A DNA stretch of 64,000 nucleotides. It comes from Candidatus Aegiribacteria sp. (lineage in GTDB: Bacteria > Fermentibacterota > Fermentibacteria > Fermentibacterales > JCC-6). Each line of letters opens with the position of its first letter. Position 1 is the first letter of the stretch. Under the pieces are notes generated by a model. It had not been told where the DNA came from. It saw only the letters and a list, made by a program, of their open reading frames with translations, and searched no databases. The translations under genes were made by a program, and so were the position numbers. Location of the stretch: contig JAUXIK010000005.1 in the NCBI GenBank assembly GCA_030620995.1, forward strand, positions 1 to 64,000, in the 5' to 3' direction. Positions 19,017 to 29,698 of this stretch are shown here, piece after piece.

Positions 19017-21983
19017 ATGAAGTGGTTTGCAGAATCAGTTATCAGGTTTCGGATACCGATCATCATATCGGTTGTTCTTATTACGGTCTTTATGGCTATC
19101 GGACTCAGCAAGGTTGTCATAAACAGCGACATGGTCAGCTATCTGGATCCTGAGAATTCTACAATCCAGCTATTTAACCATATAAGCGAGCGGTACGGCG
19201 GGAACAACATCATCATGGTGGCGGTGGAAAGTGAAGATATCTTCACGAATGAAGCTCTCACAGTGATCCGAGATATAACTGAATCATGCCATACTGTTTC
19301 TGGAGTAATGAGTGTCACGAGTCTGACTGATATTCTTGATATGAGAGACACCGAATTCGGATTAGAGATCAAACGGCTGATCAACAAGAATGATATTCCG
19401 ACAGACAATCTGGAGTTGGAAGCCCTCCGCGAGTATACGCTTGGAAAAGAAATGTACACCGGTAAAATTATTTCACAGGATGGTCGAATTACCTTAATCA
19501 CTATTCGTACCCATCCGGATGCCGATGACGCTGAACTGGTAACAGAGATCAGATCCAATGTAGAACGATTGAGAGATGGTTATTCGGTCTATTACGGAGG
19601 TATCCCCGTACAGATCCAGGAATCAGGAAACTTGCTGACAGAGGATATTTTTCGATTGATCCCGATCGTCATACTCGTTGTAATTCTGGTGCTCTTTCTT
19701 GGTTTCCGAAACTTTCGTGCGGTTATTTTACCTCTGGGCGTTGTGCTGATTTCCACAATATGGACAATCGGCGCCATGGGCTGGTTCGGAGTGGAACTGT
19801 CCATGGTCTCGAATATTACCCCGATCGTACTGGTTGCGGTGGGTTCGGCTTACGGAATTCACTTTATGGCCAGGTATCGTGAGGACGCTAATAAAGATAT
19901 CAGCAGTATTGAGGTGACGAAAATCGCACTGAAAGATGTGAGTGTCCCTGTTCTCCTGACCGGAGTTACAACTCTTATCGGGTTTCTCTCTCTTTCAATC
20001 GGAGGTTCATTGCTTACTGCCATTGCAGACTTCGGACTTTTCACTGCAATAGGCGTAGCCGCAGCCACCCTTCTTTCAGTGACCCTGATACCCGCTATCT
20101 GCTCATTACTGCCGGTGCACGTTTCTGCATCGAGAACGGGGAAACGAATTGTTCCAAGGTCATGGCTTGGCAGGTTCGAGGCTGAACTGGTCCTTCGCGG
20201 TAAGATTCCGATTTTTATTGTTGCAGGCATTCTGACAATTATCTGTATTATTCGGATTCCTGAACTGGATACCGAGGTTAATATTCTGGAGTATTTTCCG
20301 GAAGATTCGGAAATCAGAACTACAGCCAATCTTTTTAAAGACAGATTCAGCAGTGCGGTTCCCTTCCAGGTGGTCATCAACGGGGATATCAAGGATCCGC
20401 TCGTATTGAAACAGATGCTGAAAGTAGAAAAGTACTTACAATCACATCCTGACGTAGAAAGCACACAATCTCTTGCCGACCTCATCGCTGAGCTGAATTA
20501 CATCATTACCGGCCGGTGGGCTATCCCCGAAACCAGGGATCAGGTAACCAATTTGCTTTTTCTGCTTGAAGGAGAGGATATTCTGAGTCGTCTCGTCAAC
20601 GATGACTACAACGAAGCCCTTATTCACGCACAGCTCAGTTCATTGAATACCGGAGCCATCGTGAGCGCTTCGGAGCAAACTGATTCATACCTTGAGTCCG
20701 ATCTTAATACCAAATTTACCAAGGTCGAATATGACCGGTTATCGATTAATGAACAGGAAATCGTGCGAGATTACCAGCTTAAGGAAGTTGCGGAGAACAT
20801 CTACAATGACGCAGCTAATCGGGAACAGTTGACAGAAATATCACATCCAGATCTGGTTAACCAACTTCGTGAAATTACATCAATGCCCGCGCCGGACTTG
20901 TCCGCGGAATATCTGAGCATGCTGCAGGAACGGTTTCGCGAATACCTGCTGTGGGAAGCGCCGATCATAATCGACTCTGATTCATTAATCGACCTTATTG
21001 TGTTCTCCCTGACTGAAACAGTCGAACATGTCGATTCCAGGCCTCCGGACTTCAGGGCAGCGGTTTCCGCTGCGGTACCCGAAATCTATTACGAAGATAA
21101 TCCTGAAAATCTCGATATCGTTGCTGGACGTTTCGGTGAGTTTGTTTCGGAAGCGGAGACACGCTCTCAAATTGATCACTGGCTTACGGAGTTGCTTGGG
21201 ACTCTTCCCACGGATCTTTCTCAGAATGAAAGGTTCCGGAAAGATGTTCGAGGAAACCTCTGGGCCATGAGTGAGAACCTGGTTGGAATTCCGAGCGATC
21301 TCTTCGAGAGTGTACCGGGGGATTCTGTTAACTTCCAGGCTGTTCTATCCGGCTTCCTGCCCGTATTCACAACGCTTAACGGAACATTGATTCACAGTCA
21401 GATAACGAGCCTCGGCGTTGCATTTGTACTCATATTTCTATTGATGATGTATCGTTTCCGCTCTCCCATCATGGGTCTGATCATTGCTTTACCTCTTGTA
21501 TTCACAGTCATCATCAATTTCGGCGTAATGAGTTTCGCGGGAGTATCACTGGATATCGCCACTATCATGGTCGGGAGTATCTCAATCGGTATCGGTATCG
21601 ATTACGCTATTCACGCTTCTTCACGATTTCAGGAGGAATTCAGGAAACAGGGCGATGAAGAAGCTGCAATGAAGACCATGATCAGTACTACGGGCAAGTC
21701 TATTTTTGTGAACGCCATGACAGTGGGGCTCGGCTTTCTCGTCCTGATGTGGTCGAACATCCTGCCCATTCGAAGATTCGGATGGCTGATCGCTTTAACC
21801 ATGCTGGTAAGTATGGTTGCATCATTAACTCTGCTTCCTTCGCTGGTCCTGATCTGTCGGAAACATCTGAGACTGAACAACCGCAGACATTCTTCACCTC
21901 GAATTCCAGAAGATCAAACATCCATAGATGAAAACCTGATTCCTGAGAATCAGAACGTAAACAAACAAATGAAAAGGATTTAA
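19017..21983 (+). CDS. MMPL/RND superfamily transporter
   Basis: Two sets of TM bundles with large periplasmic loops; GSAYGIHFMARYRED and GIGIDYAIHASSRFQEE motifs. Confidence 0.92.
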   Translation: MKWFAESVIRFRIPIIISVVLITVFMAIGLSKVVINSDMVSYLDPENSTIQLFNHISERYGGNNIIMVAVESEDIFTNEALTVIRDITESCHTVSGVMSVTSLTDILDMRDTEFGLEIKRLINKNDIPTDNLELEALREYTLGKEMYTGKIISQDGRITLITIRTHPDADDAELVTEIRSNVERLRDGYSVYYGGIPVQIQESGNLLTEDIFRLIPIVILVVILVLFLGFRNFRAVILPLGVVLISTIWTIGAMGWFGVELSMVSNITPIVLVAVGSAYGIHFMARYREDANKDISSIEVTKIALKDVSVPVLLTGVTTLIGFLSLSIGGSLLTAIADFGLFTAIGVAAATLLSVTLIPAICSLLPVHVSASRTGKRIVPRSWLGRFEAELVLRGKIPIFIVAGILTIICIIRIPELDTEVNILEYFPEDSEIRTTANLFKDRFSSAVPFQVVINGDIKDPLVLKQMLKVEKYLQSHPDVESTQSLADLIAELNYIITGRWAIPETRDQVTNLLFLLEGEDILSRLVNDDYNEALIHAQLSSLNTGAIVSASEQTDSYLESDLNTKFTKVEYDRLSINEQEIVRDYQLKEVAENIYNDAANREQLTEISHPDLVNQLREITSMPAPDLSAEYLSMLQERFREYLLWEAPIIIDSDSLIDLIVFSLTETVEHVDSRPPDFRAAVSAAVPEIYYEDNPENLDIVAGRFGEFVSEAETRSQIDHWLTELLGTLPTDLSQNERFRKDVRGNLWAMSENLVGIPSDLFESVPGDSVNFQAVLSGFLPVFTTLNGTLIHSQITSLGVAFVLIFLLMMYRFRSPIMGLIIALPLVFTVIINFGVMSFAGVSLDIATIMVGSISIGIGIDYAIHASSRFQEEFRKQGDEEAAMKTMISTTGKSIFVNAMTVGLGFLVLMWSNILPIRRFGWLIALTMLVSMVASLTLLPSLVLICRKHLRLNNRRHSSPRIPEDQTSIDENLIPENQNVNKQMKRI

Positions 21984-21985
21984 TT

Positions 21986-22738
21986 ATGAGTCGATTACCT
22001 TACTCCATACTGACTGTCGTTCTATCATGCGTATTTGTTACAGGAGCGTTTGCGCAGAACCTGTCGGCCGGGCAGATCCTCAGTAATGCCGACGATGTCA
22101 GTAACGAAGCTCCGGATCTGAAGGCAATGGTAGAAATGGTTCTGATCGAAGCAGATGGTGACCGGAGTGTACGAGAAATGGAAACATATCAGAAGGGTGC
22201 CGATTCCCGACTCTTACGCTTCCTCTCTCCCGCAGGTCAGAGGGGGATTGGTTTTCTCAGCCTGCCCGACGATGTAAATTACCTTTACCTGCCTGCATTC
22301 GGTCAAGTAAGAAGGATTGCTTCACATGTAGAGAATCAGAACTTCGCAGGTACTGATTTCAGCTACGACGATCTGAGTTCGTTTCGCTTCGGTGACGAAT
22401 ACGATCCCTCTTTGAACGAAACTACCGACACCCACTACGTTCTGGAATTGACCCCGAAATCAGGAATCAGTACCGATTACAGCAAACTGTTAATGTGGGT
22501 TCGACTGGACAATTTCTATCCATCAAAAATCGAGTACTACAACCGAAGCGGAGATCTCTGGAAGGTTCTGGAGCAGGACGGTATTCAGCAGATACAGGGT
22601 TACTGGGTTTCTATGGAGAGAGAAATGAGCGATGTTATCAGTGGTCACAGTACAAGTATGTGCATGACTGATGTTGAAGTTGATACGGGTTTGAGTGACG
22701 ATATCTTCTCACAGAGATACCTTACGAGGATTCAGTAG
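21986..22738 (+). CDS. Outer membrane lipoprotein-sorting protein (LolA-like)
   Basis: SRLLRFLSPAGQRGIGFLSLPDDVNYLYLPAFGQVRRIASH...GTDFSYDDLSSF is characteristic of the family. Confidence 0.88.
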   Translation: MSRLPYSILTVVLSCVFVTGAFAQNLSAGQILSNADDVSNEAPDLKAMVEMVLIEADGDRSVREMETYQKGADSRLLRFLSPAGQRGIGFLSLPDDVNYLYLPAFGQVRRIASHVENQNFAGTDFSYDDLSSFRFGDEYDPSLNETTDTHYVLELTPKSGISTDYSKLLMWVRLDNFYPSKIEYYNRSGDLWKVLEQDGIQQIQGYWVSMEREMSDVISGHSTSMCMTDVEVDTGLSDDIFSQRYLTRIQ

Positions 22739-22742
22739 AGCG

Positions 22743-24080
22743 ATGCAGAACATGAGGAGTACATGGCGACATCATTTGAATCTTTTCTTTGTGCTCACTG
22801 TATGCACATCCACCCTTTTTGCTCTCGAAAACCTCTCCATCGGCGGCTATGTACAGACGGAGAATCATGTTGGTTTCGATGATCTGGAACTGACCTGGAA
22901 CGAGAACAGATTGAACATGAAATTGTCTGCCGGCAACTTCATGAACTACGGTTTGTACAGTGAAGTGCAATTGAGGGGGTTCGGATACGTTGAAATAGAT
23001 TCAGTATCGATGCTTCAGGGGCTGGAACAAAGTGGTTCATATCCCGGTGGTGTCGAGCTTCGTGAAGCCTATCTGGATCTGTACTCCTTTCCCATCAGCT
23101 CCGTGGATCTTCGTCTGGGACGCCAGATAATCAACTGGGGCTCTGCCGATGCCCTGAACCCTACCAGCAATATCAGCCCCGACAATCTGGAGATACTGCT
23201 GGACTTTGGAGAGCATCTCGCTGTAGACGGTTTCCAGGGAACCTGTTATGGCTCACATTTAAATCTAACGTGTGTCTTCGTACCAACCTTCACTCCTGCC
23301 CGCTTGCCTCCTCCAAGCTATTCCAGCGCGTTGCTTTCAGCGTTTTCTTCAGGTATGAGCCTTCCGCCCGGTATCTCGCTTGATGGATTTGTACAGCAGA
23401 TTGAACTTCCGGAACGTAATCTGGATGAATCCTCACAATATGCGGTCAAGTTGAGTTCTTTTATGCATGGTTTCGATCTATCCGTCAGCTACTACTACGG
23501 AAGGTACGATCTTCCGATCCCATGTGCCATATCGATGACCGATTCAGTGATTACTCTCATTTATCCGGAAGTGCAGGTCATCGGTGGAGATTTCGCGGGG
23601 GCCATCGGCTCAGTCGGTATATGGGGTGAAGGGGCAATGTTCTTCCCTGAAGAGGTTTTACTTGATATACCCGGATTACCTGCTGAAGAAATGCTCAAAG
23701 ACGAGCCGTACGTTCGATTCATCGCAGGTTGTGATTATACATTTGGAAACGGTGTATATGTGAACATGCAGGCACTTCACGGTTTCCTGCACGAGCAGGG
23801 CAGGGATAACCTTAATGACTACCTTACGTTTGGAGTCGAACGAGATTTCCTGAACAGCAAACTAACTCTGGTACCTGTTTCATTCGCGATTTCTGTAAGT
23901 GACTGGGATGATTTCGCTGAGAATTATGGTGTAGCGTATGTTCCGGAATTGACATACAGACCTTTTGATAATGTCGAACTAACCTTCGGCGGTGCTGTTC
24001 TTCATGGTGAAGGAGAGAACTTATTCAGACAGCTCAATGAACGGGACGAGCTGTTTTTGAAAGCAAGGGCAAGCTTCTAG
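22743..24080 (+). CDS. DUF1302-like outer membrane protein
   Basis: LREAYLDLYSFPISSVDLRLGRQIINWGSADALNPTSNISPDN; beta-rich to C-terminal F. Confidence 0.75.
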   Translation: MQNMRSTWRHHLNLFFVLTVCTSTLFALENLSIGGYVQTENHVGFDDLELTWNENRLNMKLSAGNFMNYGLYSEVQLRGFGYVEIDSVSMLQGLEQSGSYPGGVELREAYLDLYSFPISSVDLRLGRQIINWGSADALNPTSNISPDNLEILLDFGEHLAVDGFQGTCYGSHLNLTCVFVPTFTPARLPPPSYSSALLSAFSSGMSLPPGISLDGFVQQIELPERNLDESSQYAVKLSSFMHGFDLSVSYYYGRYDLPIPCAISMTDSVITLIYPEVQVIGGDFAGAIGSVGIWGEGAMFFPEEVLLDIPGLPAEEMLKDEPYVRFIAGCDYTFGNGVYVNMQALHGFLHEQGRDNLNDYLTFGVERDFLNSKLTLVPVSFAISVSDWDDFAENYGVAYVPELTYRPFDNVELTFGGAVLHGEGENLFRQLNERDELFLKARASF

Positions 24081-24084
24081 CAAT

Positions 24085-24867
24085 ATGAAGTCGATTGAGA
24101 CATTTAAAAATATAGCTGCCACTTTATTCTGGTGGCCGATCCTTGTTCTGGATCTTCTATGCTTAGCTCTCATGGTTACTGTTCTGCCTGGCCGCCTGCG
24201 CAACGGAGCAGTTCTTCGCGCCGTATCATCAGTGCTCCTGAAAGCGGCGGGCGTCAGGGTACAGGTTCAGGGTCTGGAAAACATCATCAGAGATGGATCT
24301 CAGATTCTTGTGGCTAATCATGAAAGCTGGTTCGATTCATTCATACTGGTCGCTGTACTCCCGATTCCCGTTACCTTTGTCTCAAAAAAGGAGATGTTTC
24401 GGGTGCCAATATACAGTTACATCATGCGCCGTCTTCGCTTTGTTAGTGTGAACAGAGTAAATCCCCATAATGATCTCAAGAGTATTGAAGCGACTGCAGA
24501 GCTCCTTCAATCCCATCTGTCGCTTGTGGTCTTTCCTGAAGGGACAATGAGCAGAACAGGAAAACTCGGTTCCTTCAAGAGAGGCGCTGTACTCCTTGCG
24601 GCAAAAGCTGATGTACCTGTTATACCGATTGCTGTGACAGGCACAAGGAAGATCAAGTCCCGAAAAAGCCCGTGGATACACTTTGGCATACAGACGAAAG
24701 TTATCATATCGGAACCTGTTGAAGTGGGCGGTCTGGAAAGAGAAGAGCAGCGGACTGCTATGGAAAATATAAGGATGATAATCGAAAGACATTTGACAGA
24801 CACGGAAAGATCCAGGGGTTTTAACAATAATCCCGTGGGAGAAGTTGAATGCGATGCAATATATTGA
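24085..24867 (+). CDS. plsC: 1-acyl-sn-glycerol-3-phosphate acyltransferase family
   Basis: NHESWFDSF (HX4D), FPEGTMSRTG motifs. Confidence 0.9.
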   Translation: MKSIETFKNIAATLFWWPILVLDLLCLALMVTVLPGRLRNGAVLRAVSSVLLKAAGVRVQVQGLENIIRDGSQILVANHESWFDSFILVAVLPIPVTFVSKKEMFRVPIYSYIMRRLRFVSVNRVNPHNDLKSIEATAELLQSHLSLVVFPEGTMSRTGKLGSFKRGAVLLAAKADVPVIPIAVTGTRKIKSRKSPWIHFGIQTKVIISEPVEVGGLEREEQRTAMENIRMIIERHLTDTERSRGFNNNPVGEVECDAIY

Positions 24868-25828
24868 CAATATCCTGAATTCACATGGCAGGATCGGACT
24901 CGCATTTGGGAGTGGTTCAACTCGCGGATGGTCTCATATCGGTGTAATCCGCGCTTTAGAGGAAGCAGGAATAACAGTAGATTACATCGCTGGTACTAGC
25001 ATTGGTGCTCTTGTGGGCGCAGTCTACGCTTCCGGGAAGATCGATTCGCTGGAAGATGCAGTGTATCAATTCAGCAGAAAACATGTATTTTCATTTCGTG
25101 ATCTGATTCTTCCAAAATCAGGTCTTATCGACGGGGTGAGAATCACCAATTTCATTCAGCAGTATGTACTCGATGAACCCATCGAAAAACTTCCTGTTCC
25201 GCTTGCCATTATTGCAACCGATTTGAACACGGGAGATGAGGTTGTCCTGAGAGAAGGCAGCATTGTTGAAGCTATACGAGCCAGTATTTCACTCCCCGGA
25301 ATTTTCAAGCCGGTCAGGAAGGATGACTATCTTCTTGTGGATGGTGGTCTGGTCAACCCGGTTCCCGTACGAACCGTAAGAGATATGGGTGCGGACTTCG
25401 TCATAGCGGTTGATCTCAATTGCGATATAGTTCAGAAGGGAAGGCATGAATTGTTATCCACGGTTGATAACAGTGAGAATCTTCACAAGGGTGAACAGGA
25501 AGAACGCACGACCGGTGGGAACAAAACAAATTATCTCCTGAACGGGAAGCTACGTGAAATCAATATGGCTGCTGCAGGAAAAATCAGACAGTTGATTGCC
25601 AGGGATCCACAGCCAAATATCATCGAAGTGATGATGACATCCATCAAAATCATGGAAAGCCAGATAACGACTGTGAATCTTAAAACCGATCCTCCTGATG
25701 TATTGATTCAACCCAGACTGGGCCATATCAATTTAATGGAGTTCCAGCGGGCAGAAGAAAGTATCCTCGAAGGATACCGGGTGGCCAGGAGTCAGCTTGC
25801 AGCCTGGCAGAAAAAGAACAGTAAATGA
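24845..25828 (+). CDS. Patatin-like phospholipase (RssA type)
   Basis: GSGSTRGWSHIGV, GTSIGALVGA (GXSXG), DGGLVNPVPV (DGG). Confidence 0.92.
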   Translation: MNAMQYIDNILNSHGRIGLAFGSGSTRGWSHIGVIRALEEAGITVDYIAGTSIGALVGAVYASGKIDSLEDAVYQFSRKHVFSFRDLILPKSGLIDGVRITNFIQQYVLDEPIEKLPVPLAIIATDLNTGDEVVLREGSIVEAIRASISLPGIFKPVRKDDYLLVDGGLVNPVPVRTVRDMGADFVIAVDLNCDIVQKGRHELLSTVDNSENLHKGEQEERTTGGNKTNYLLNGKLREINMAAAGKIRQLIARDPQPNIIEVMMTSIKIMESQITTVNLKTDPPDVLIQPRLGHINLMEFQRAEESILEGYRVARSQLAAWQKKNSK

Positions 25829-26130
25829 AATCATCTTGAATCGCGAGACCATATGGGTTCATAAAGTGAAACATTCAGTGCTATGCTCTGTTTGACACTC
25901 TTTTATATATCATAGAAAGATGTTGCGCGGAAGCTGTTGAAACACCTGGCTGAAGAAGCCTGGATTACATATCATACTAATGTGTTCTTCAATGGTTTGG
26001 TTGAATTTGTAATTATCAATAATATGAGCCGGTTTGCTCATGTTGTGAAAGGCATATTTCTAAAATCTGAAAACTTTTCTGGGCATTACTGATGCATTTT
26101 AAGGTAACATGTATTTGCGAAAGGTGATAC

Positions 26131-27264
26131 TTGAAAAGCACTGACAAGCTTATCCTTGATGGCACACAATTATCTATTCATGGTGTGCTTGAAACCCACG
26201 ATACAGATTACCTCAGGGTATTTCTTGAGAAGAATAAGGCTGTGTTTTTCGATGCCGGAAAACTGGGACTCGATTTTTCTGACAGTCCCGGTATAGACTC
26301 GGTTCCAGGTGAAATTCTCTATAAATTCTGTCGCCAACTTGCCCGAGCAGGAGTGAAGATCACCCGAATCGGAGCTTCAAAATCCATAGACAGCCTGTTT
26401 GCTTCCTTTAAGAAACATGAATCTGCTTCCTATTCGAAAAAACGACAGATTGGCATCCACGAACATTTTGAGGATCTGGGCGAGGGTGTATACACATTTC
26501 TGAAGACGCTGTCTGGTCTATGGTTCTTCGCAGGGGAAACTCTGAATGCTTTCATCGGAATGATTCTGCATCCTCTGAAAATCCGATGGCCAATGGTTTT
26601 TTACTACATGGAAGAAACCGGCGTGAAAGCCGTCCCGATAGTTGCAACTCTTACCTTGCTTCTGGGTACTGTCATGGGTTATCAGTCCGGATTTCAGATG
26701 CAGATTTTTGGAGCGGAAAACTTTATGCCGGCACTGCTGGCGTACAGCATAACATGGGAAATCGGTCCCATGCTCGCGGCAGTACTGGTCGCGGGACGGT
26801 CCGGATCGGCTTTTGCGGCTGAAATCGGAACCATGCAGGTCAGGCAGGAAGTAGATGCTCTCCGCGTTATGGGTTTCGACACTTTCAGCTACCTTGTTAC
26901 TCCGAAGATGATAGCACTGCTTTTCGTAATGCCGTTCCTCGTCCTGCTGGCAAACTGCTCGGGAATTTTCGGTGGACTGCTTGCAGGGATATTTTTTCTC
27001 GATTTTCCTGCCAGTACATATATATCAGAACTGGGTAAAGCGCTTATTCCACTGGACATTATCTGGGGAATGATGAAGAGTGTGATTTACGCCGTCATTA
27101 TCGCTAATGTCGGATGTTTCATGGGAATACGGGTTCGCGGCGGCGCGTCCGCTGTTGGAAAAGCCACAACCGCCGCGGTTGTACTGAGTATCTTTCTGGT
27201 GATTCTCGCTGATGCTCTAATGTCATTACTGTTTGTTCATATACGTCCTGGATTGAGTGTATGA
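26131..27264 (+). CDS. MlaE/YrbE permease with N-terminal STAS-like domain
   Basis: MlaE motifs EIGPMLAAVLVAGRSGSAFAAEIGTMQVRQEVDALRVMG; TTG start. Confidence 0.92.
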   Translation: MKSTDKLILDGTQLSIHGVLETHDTDYLRVFLEKNKAVFFDAGKLGLDFSDSPGIDSVPGEILYKFCRQLARAGVKITRIGASKSIDSLFASFKKHESASYSKKRQIGIHEHFEDLGEGVYTFLKTLSGLWFFAGETLNAFIGMILHPLKIRWPMVFYYMEETGVKAVPIVATLTLLLGTVMGYQSGFQMQIFGAENFMPALLAYSITWEIGPMLAAVLVAGRSGSAFAAEIGTMQVRQEVDALRVMGFDTFSYLVTPKMIALLFVMPFLVLLANCSGIFGGLLAGIFFLDFPASTYISELGKALIPLDIIWGMMKSVIYAVIIANVGCFMGIRVRGGASAVGKATTAAVVLSIFLVILADALMSLLFVHIRPGLSV

Positions 27265-28027
27265 TATGAACGCGATTCTTCAAGTTGAGAATTTAAGGGG
27301 AGGCTGGGAGAAACAGCTTGTGCTTGATGATGTTAATCTTCAGGTAAACAGGGGGGAGATACTGGTTATTGTTGGTAGAAGCGGATGCGGAAAAAGCACA
27401 CTGATGCAGCACATGCTTGGACTGTTAAAACCGTGGAGTGGAAAAATCCTGTTCAACGAAAGGGACATATGGGAGAGTTCTCAGGTTCTTCAGGAATCCC
27501 GCAGAAGGTGGGGGGTGCTTTTTCAGTCAGGTGCTCTGCTTGGAAATTTGACACTGCTTGAAAATGTTATGCTCCCTCTTGAAGAGTATACCGACATCTC
27601 CAGGCCGGATATGGCTCTTGTCGCTTACAGTAAGCTGGATACAGTTGATCTTGCGGACTTCGCTGATTCAAATCCTATGGAGGTTTCAGGCGGCATGCAG
27701 AAACGGGCAGGACTTGCACGGGCTATGGCACTCGATCCTGAAGTACTCTTTTTCGATGAGCCGTCAGCAGGTCTTGATCCGGTGACTTCATCCAATCTGG
27801 ATAATCTTATAAAAAGCATTAATAAATCTCTGGGAACCACAATGGTTATAGTTACCCATGAACTTCCCAGTATATTCGCTATCTCTGACAGGGTTGTTAT
27901 GCTGGATCCTGAAGAACACAATATTATTGCTGAAGGCACTGCGATGGAACTGAAGGAGAATTCCACTGACAGCCGGGTTCGTGCCTTTTTTGGAAGAGAA
28001 GAATTCACTGAGAAGAAGGAAGAATGA
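27257..28027 (+). CDS. MlaF-like ABC ATPase
   Basis: Walker A GRSGCGKST, VSGGMQKRAGLARAMALDPEVLFFDEPSAGLDP. Confidence 0.93.
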   Translation: MYDMNAILQVENLRGGWEKQLVLDDVNLQVNRGEILVIVGRSGCGKSTLMQHMLGLLKPWSGKILFNERDIWESSQVLQESRRRWGVLFQSGALLGNLTLLENVMLPLEEYTDISRPDMALVAYSKLDTVDLADFADSNPMEVSGGMQKRAGLARAMALDPEVLFFDEPSAGLDPVTSSNLDNLIKSINKSLGTTMVIVTHELPSIFAISDRVVMLDPEEHNIIAEGTAMELKENSTDSRVRAFFGREEFTEKKEE

Positions 28028-28030
28028 ATA

Positions 28031-28897
28031 ATGGCACTGACTGCTAACAAGTACAGACTGGGAGTGTTCTTCTCTGCAAGCATCGTTGTTTTTCTTGTTA
28101 TAATTGTCTGGCTTGGCGGAGGGTTCAGGGAAAAGTATACAGATACTTATGTGTGTTATTTCAGCTGGTCGGTTCAGGGGCTTAATGAGGGTAGCAATGT
28201 TATGTACAATGGTGTTCCTATTGGACGTATCTCAAGTATAGATATAGCTCCTGATGGTAGACTTGTTGAAGTTCTGATGGAAATCAGATCCGATTTCACT
28301 GTGGATTCTCAGATTGTAGCGATCATGCAGCTGACAGGCATAACCGGATTGAGCGTGATTAACCTCAGTCCGGATACAACCATCCATGTGACACCACACT
28401 ACGATTTTGATGTGTTATATCCTGTTATTCCCGTTGCTGAAGGTGCACTGCAGAGTGCCGCGTCCATACTGACCAGGATGACAGAAATTATCAACGAAGT
28501 CGATTTTGTGAAAATTAGTAAAGAGTCAATTCAGCTTCTGGAGAATATCAATGAAGTTGTTAATAGTGACATGATAGAGAATATTGAACTTGCGATCCTC
28601 AGTAACTCCGCTAATCTTGATACCCTTCTGGTTACGTATATACGGCTTGGAGAGAATGTCGACAGGCTTGTGCTGACATTGAATACGATGGCGCCTGATC
28701 TGGCTGTTGACGTGAGTATTCTGGTCGAAGAACTCCAGGGGTTGTCAGAACCATTGAAGGTGCTTGTTCAGAAGTTGGATGAAGTGCTTGTAGAGAGTAC
28801 AAATATGTTTGATAATCTGTCCGCTTTTTTTGAAGCGCTCAGGAATGATCCCGCGGGATTGTTTATTCAGACAACAGGAGAGGGGGTCTGGCAGTGA
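28031..28897 (+). CDS. MlaD/MCE-domain protein
   Basis: N-terminal TM, GLNEGSNVMYNGVPIGRISSI MCE motif, coiled-coil C-terminus. Confidence 0.9.
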   Translation: MALTANKYRLGVFFSASIVVFLVIIVWLGGGFREKYTDTYVCYFSWSVQGLNEGSNVMYNGVPIGRISSIDIAPDGRLVEVLMEIRSDFTVDSQIVAIMQLTGITGLSVINLSPDTTIHVTPHYDFDVLYPVIPVAEGALQSAASILTRMTEIINEVDFVKISKESIQLLENINEVVNSDMIENIELAILSNSANLDTLLVTYIRLGENVDRLVLTLNTMAPDLAVDVSILVEELQGLSEPLKVLVQKLDEVLVESTNMFDNLSAFFEALRNDPAGLFIQTTGEGVWQ

Positions 28898-29520
28898 TAC
28901 CCAGACCGGTAAAGTTTCTGATTATATTTATTTTGCTTACTTCCATGGCCTGTATTACAGTAAACGTTCCCATCGGTGGTGATCCAACGTCATCTGCCGT
29001 TGTATGGACTGTTGATCCCGAACTCCGGGAATCATGGAATATATCTTCCAATTACATCATTCAGATAAAGGATTTTTCAGCCACACAGGCGCTTCAGAGA
29101 GTAGAAATGATCGTGCTGGCTGAAGACGGGACTCTTAACAGGGCATCCACCGATGTATGGAGTACTCGCCCTATGGAGCTTCTGCCTGATCTTCTCATGC
29201 GGGATATGGTTGGAAGCGGTGCGTGGGGCGCGGTTCTCAGGAAGGCAACAATGCTCAGGGAGGACCTGATCGTTGAAGGTTTTGTTCGTGAGTTCGGCGG
29301 CAGGGTTGTTGATGATGGCTGGGAAGCTGTAATCGATATAGATGTGACCGTTCTCGACGGCTATTCATTCGATCTTATTTTCCAGAAGAACTACAACTTC
29401 CACTGGACGCTATCTGAACCAAGTTACAGGGAACTCGCTGCAGCCATGTCTGTTCTTGTTGGAATATGGAGTGAAGAGGTAACGGGGGATATCTGGTCAT
29501 CCATGCTTCCAGTACGCTGA
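28894..29520 (+). CDS. ABC-type transport auxiliary lipoprotein (PqiC-like)
   Basis: Lipobox SMACIT; downstream of the MCE gene with overlapping start. Confidence 0.65.
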   Translation: MIPRPVKFLIIFILLTSMACITVNVPIGGDPTSSAVVWTVDPELRESWNISSNYIIQIKDFSATQALQRVEMIVLAEDGTLNRASTDVWSTRPMELLPDLLMRDMVGSGAWGAVLRKATMLREDLIVEGFVREFGGRVVDDGWEAVIDIDVTVLDGYSFDLIFQKNYNFHWTLSEPSYRELAAAMSVLVGIWSEEVTGDIWSSMLPVR

Positions 29521-29698
29521 AAAGCCATTTCGACAGGTTTGAGCACATCGTGACATGAACTCTGCTGCGTGTTACGTTTTTCAGTATCCCGGAAGGTTTA
29601 CTTATTTTTTCAGTTAAAAGCGGATTTTCTTCTCTGCCATTCCGGCAGTTATATTCCGTTAGAATTACTACTGAGATTTACTGAATGACGGAGGGGCG

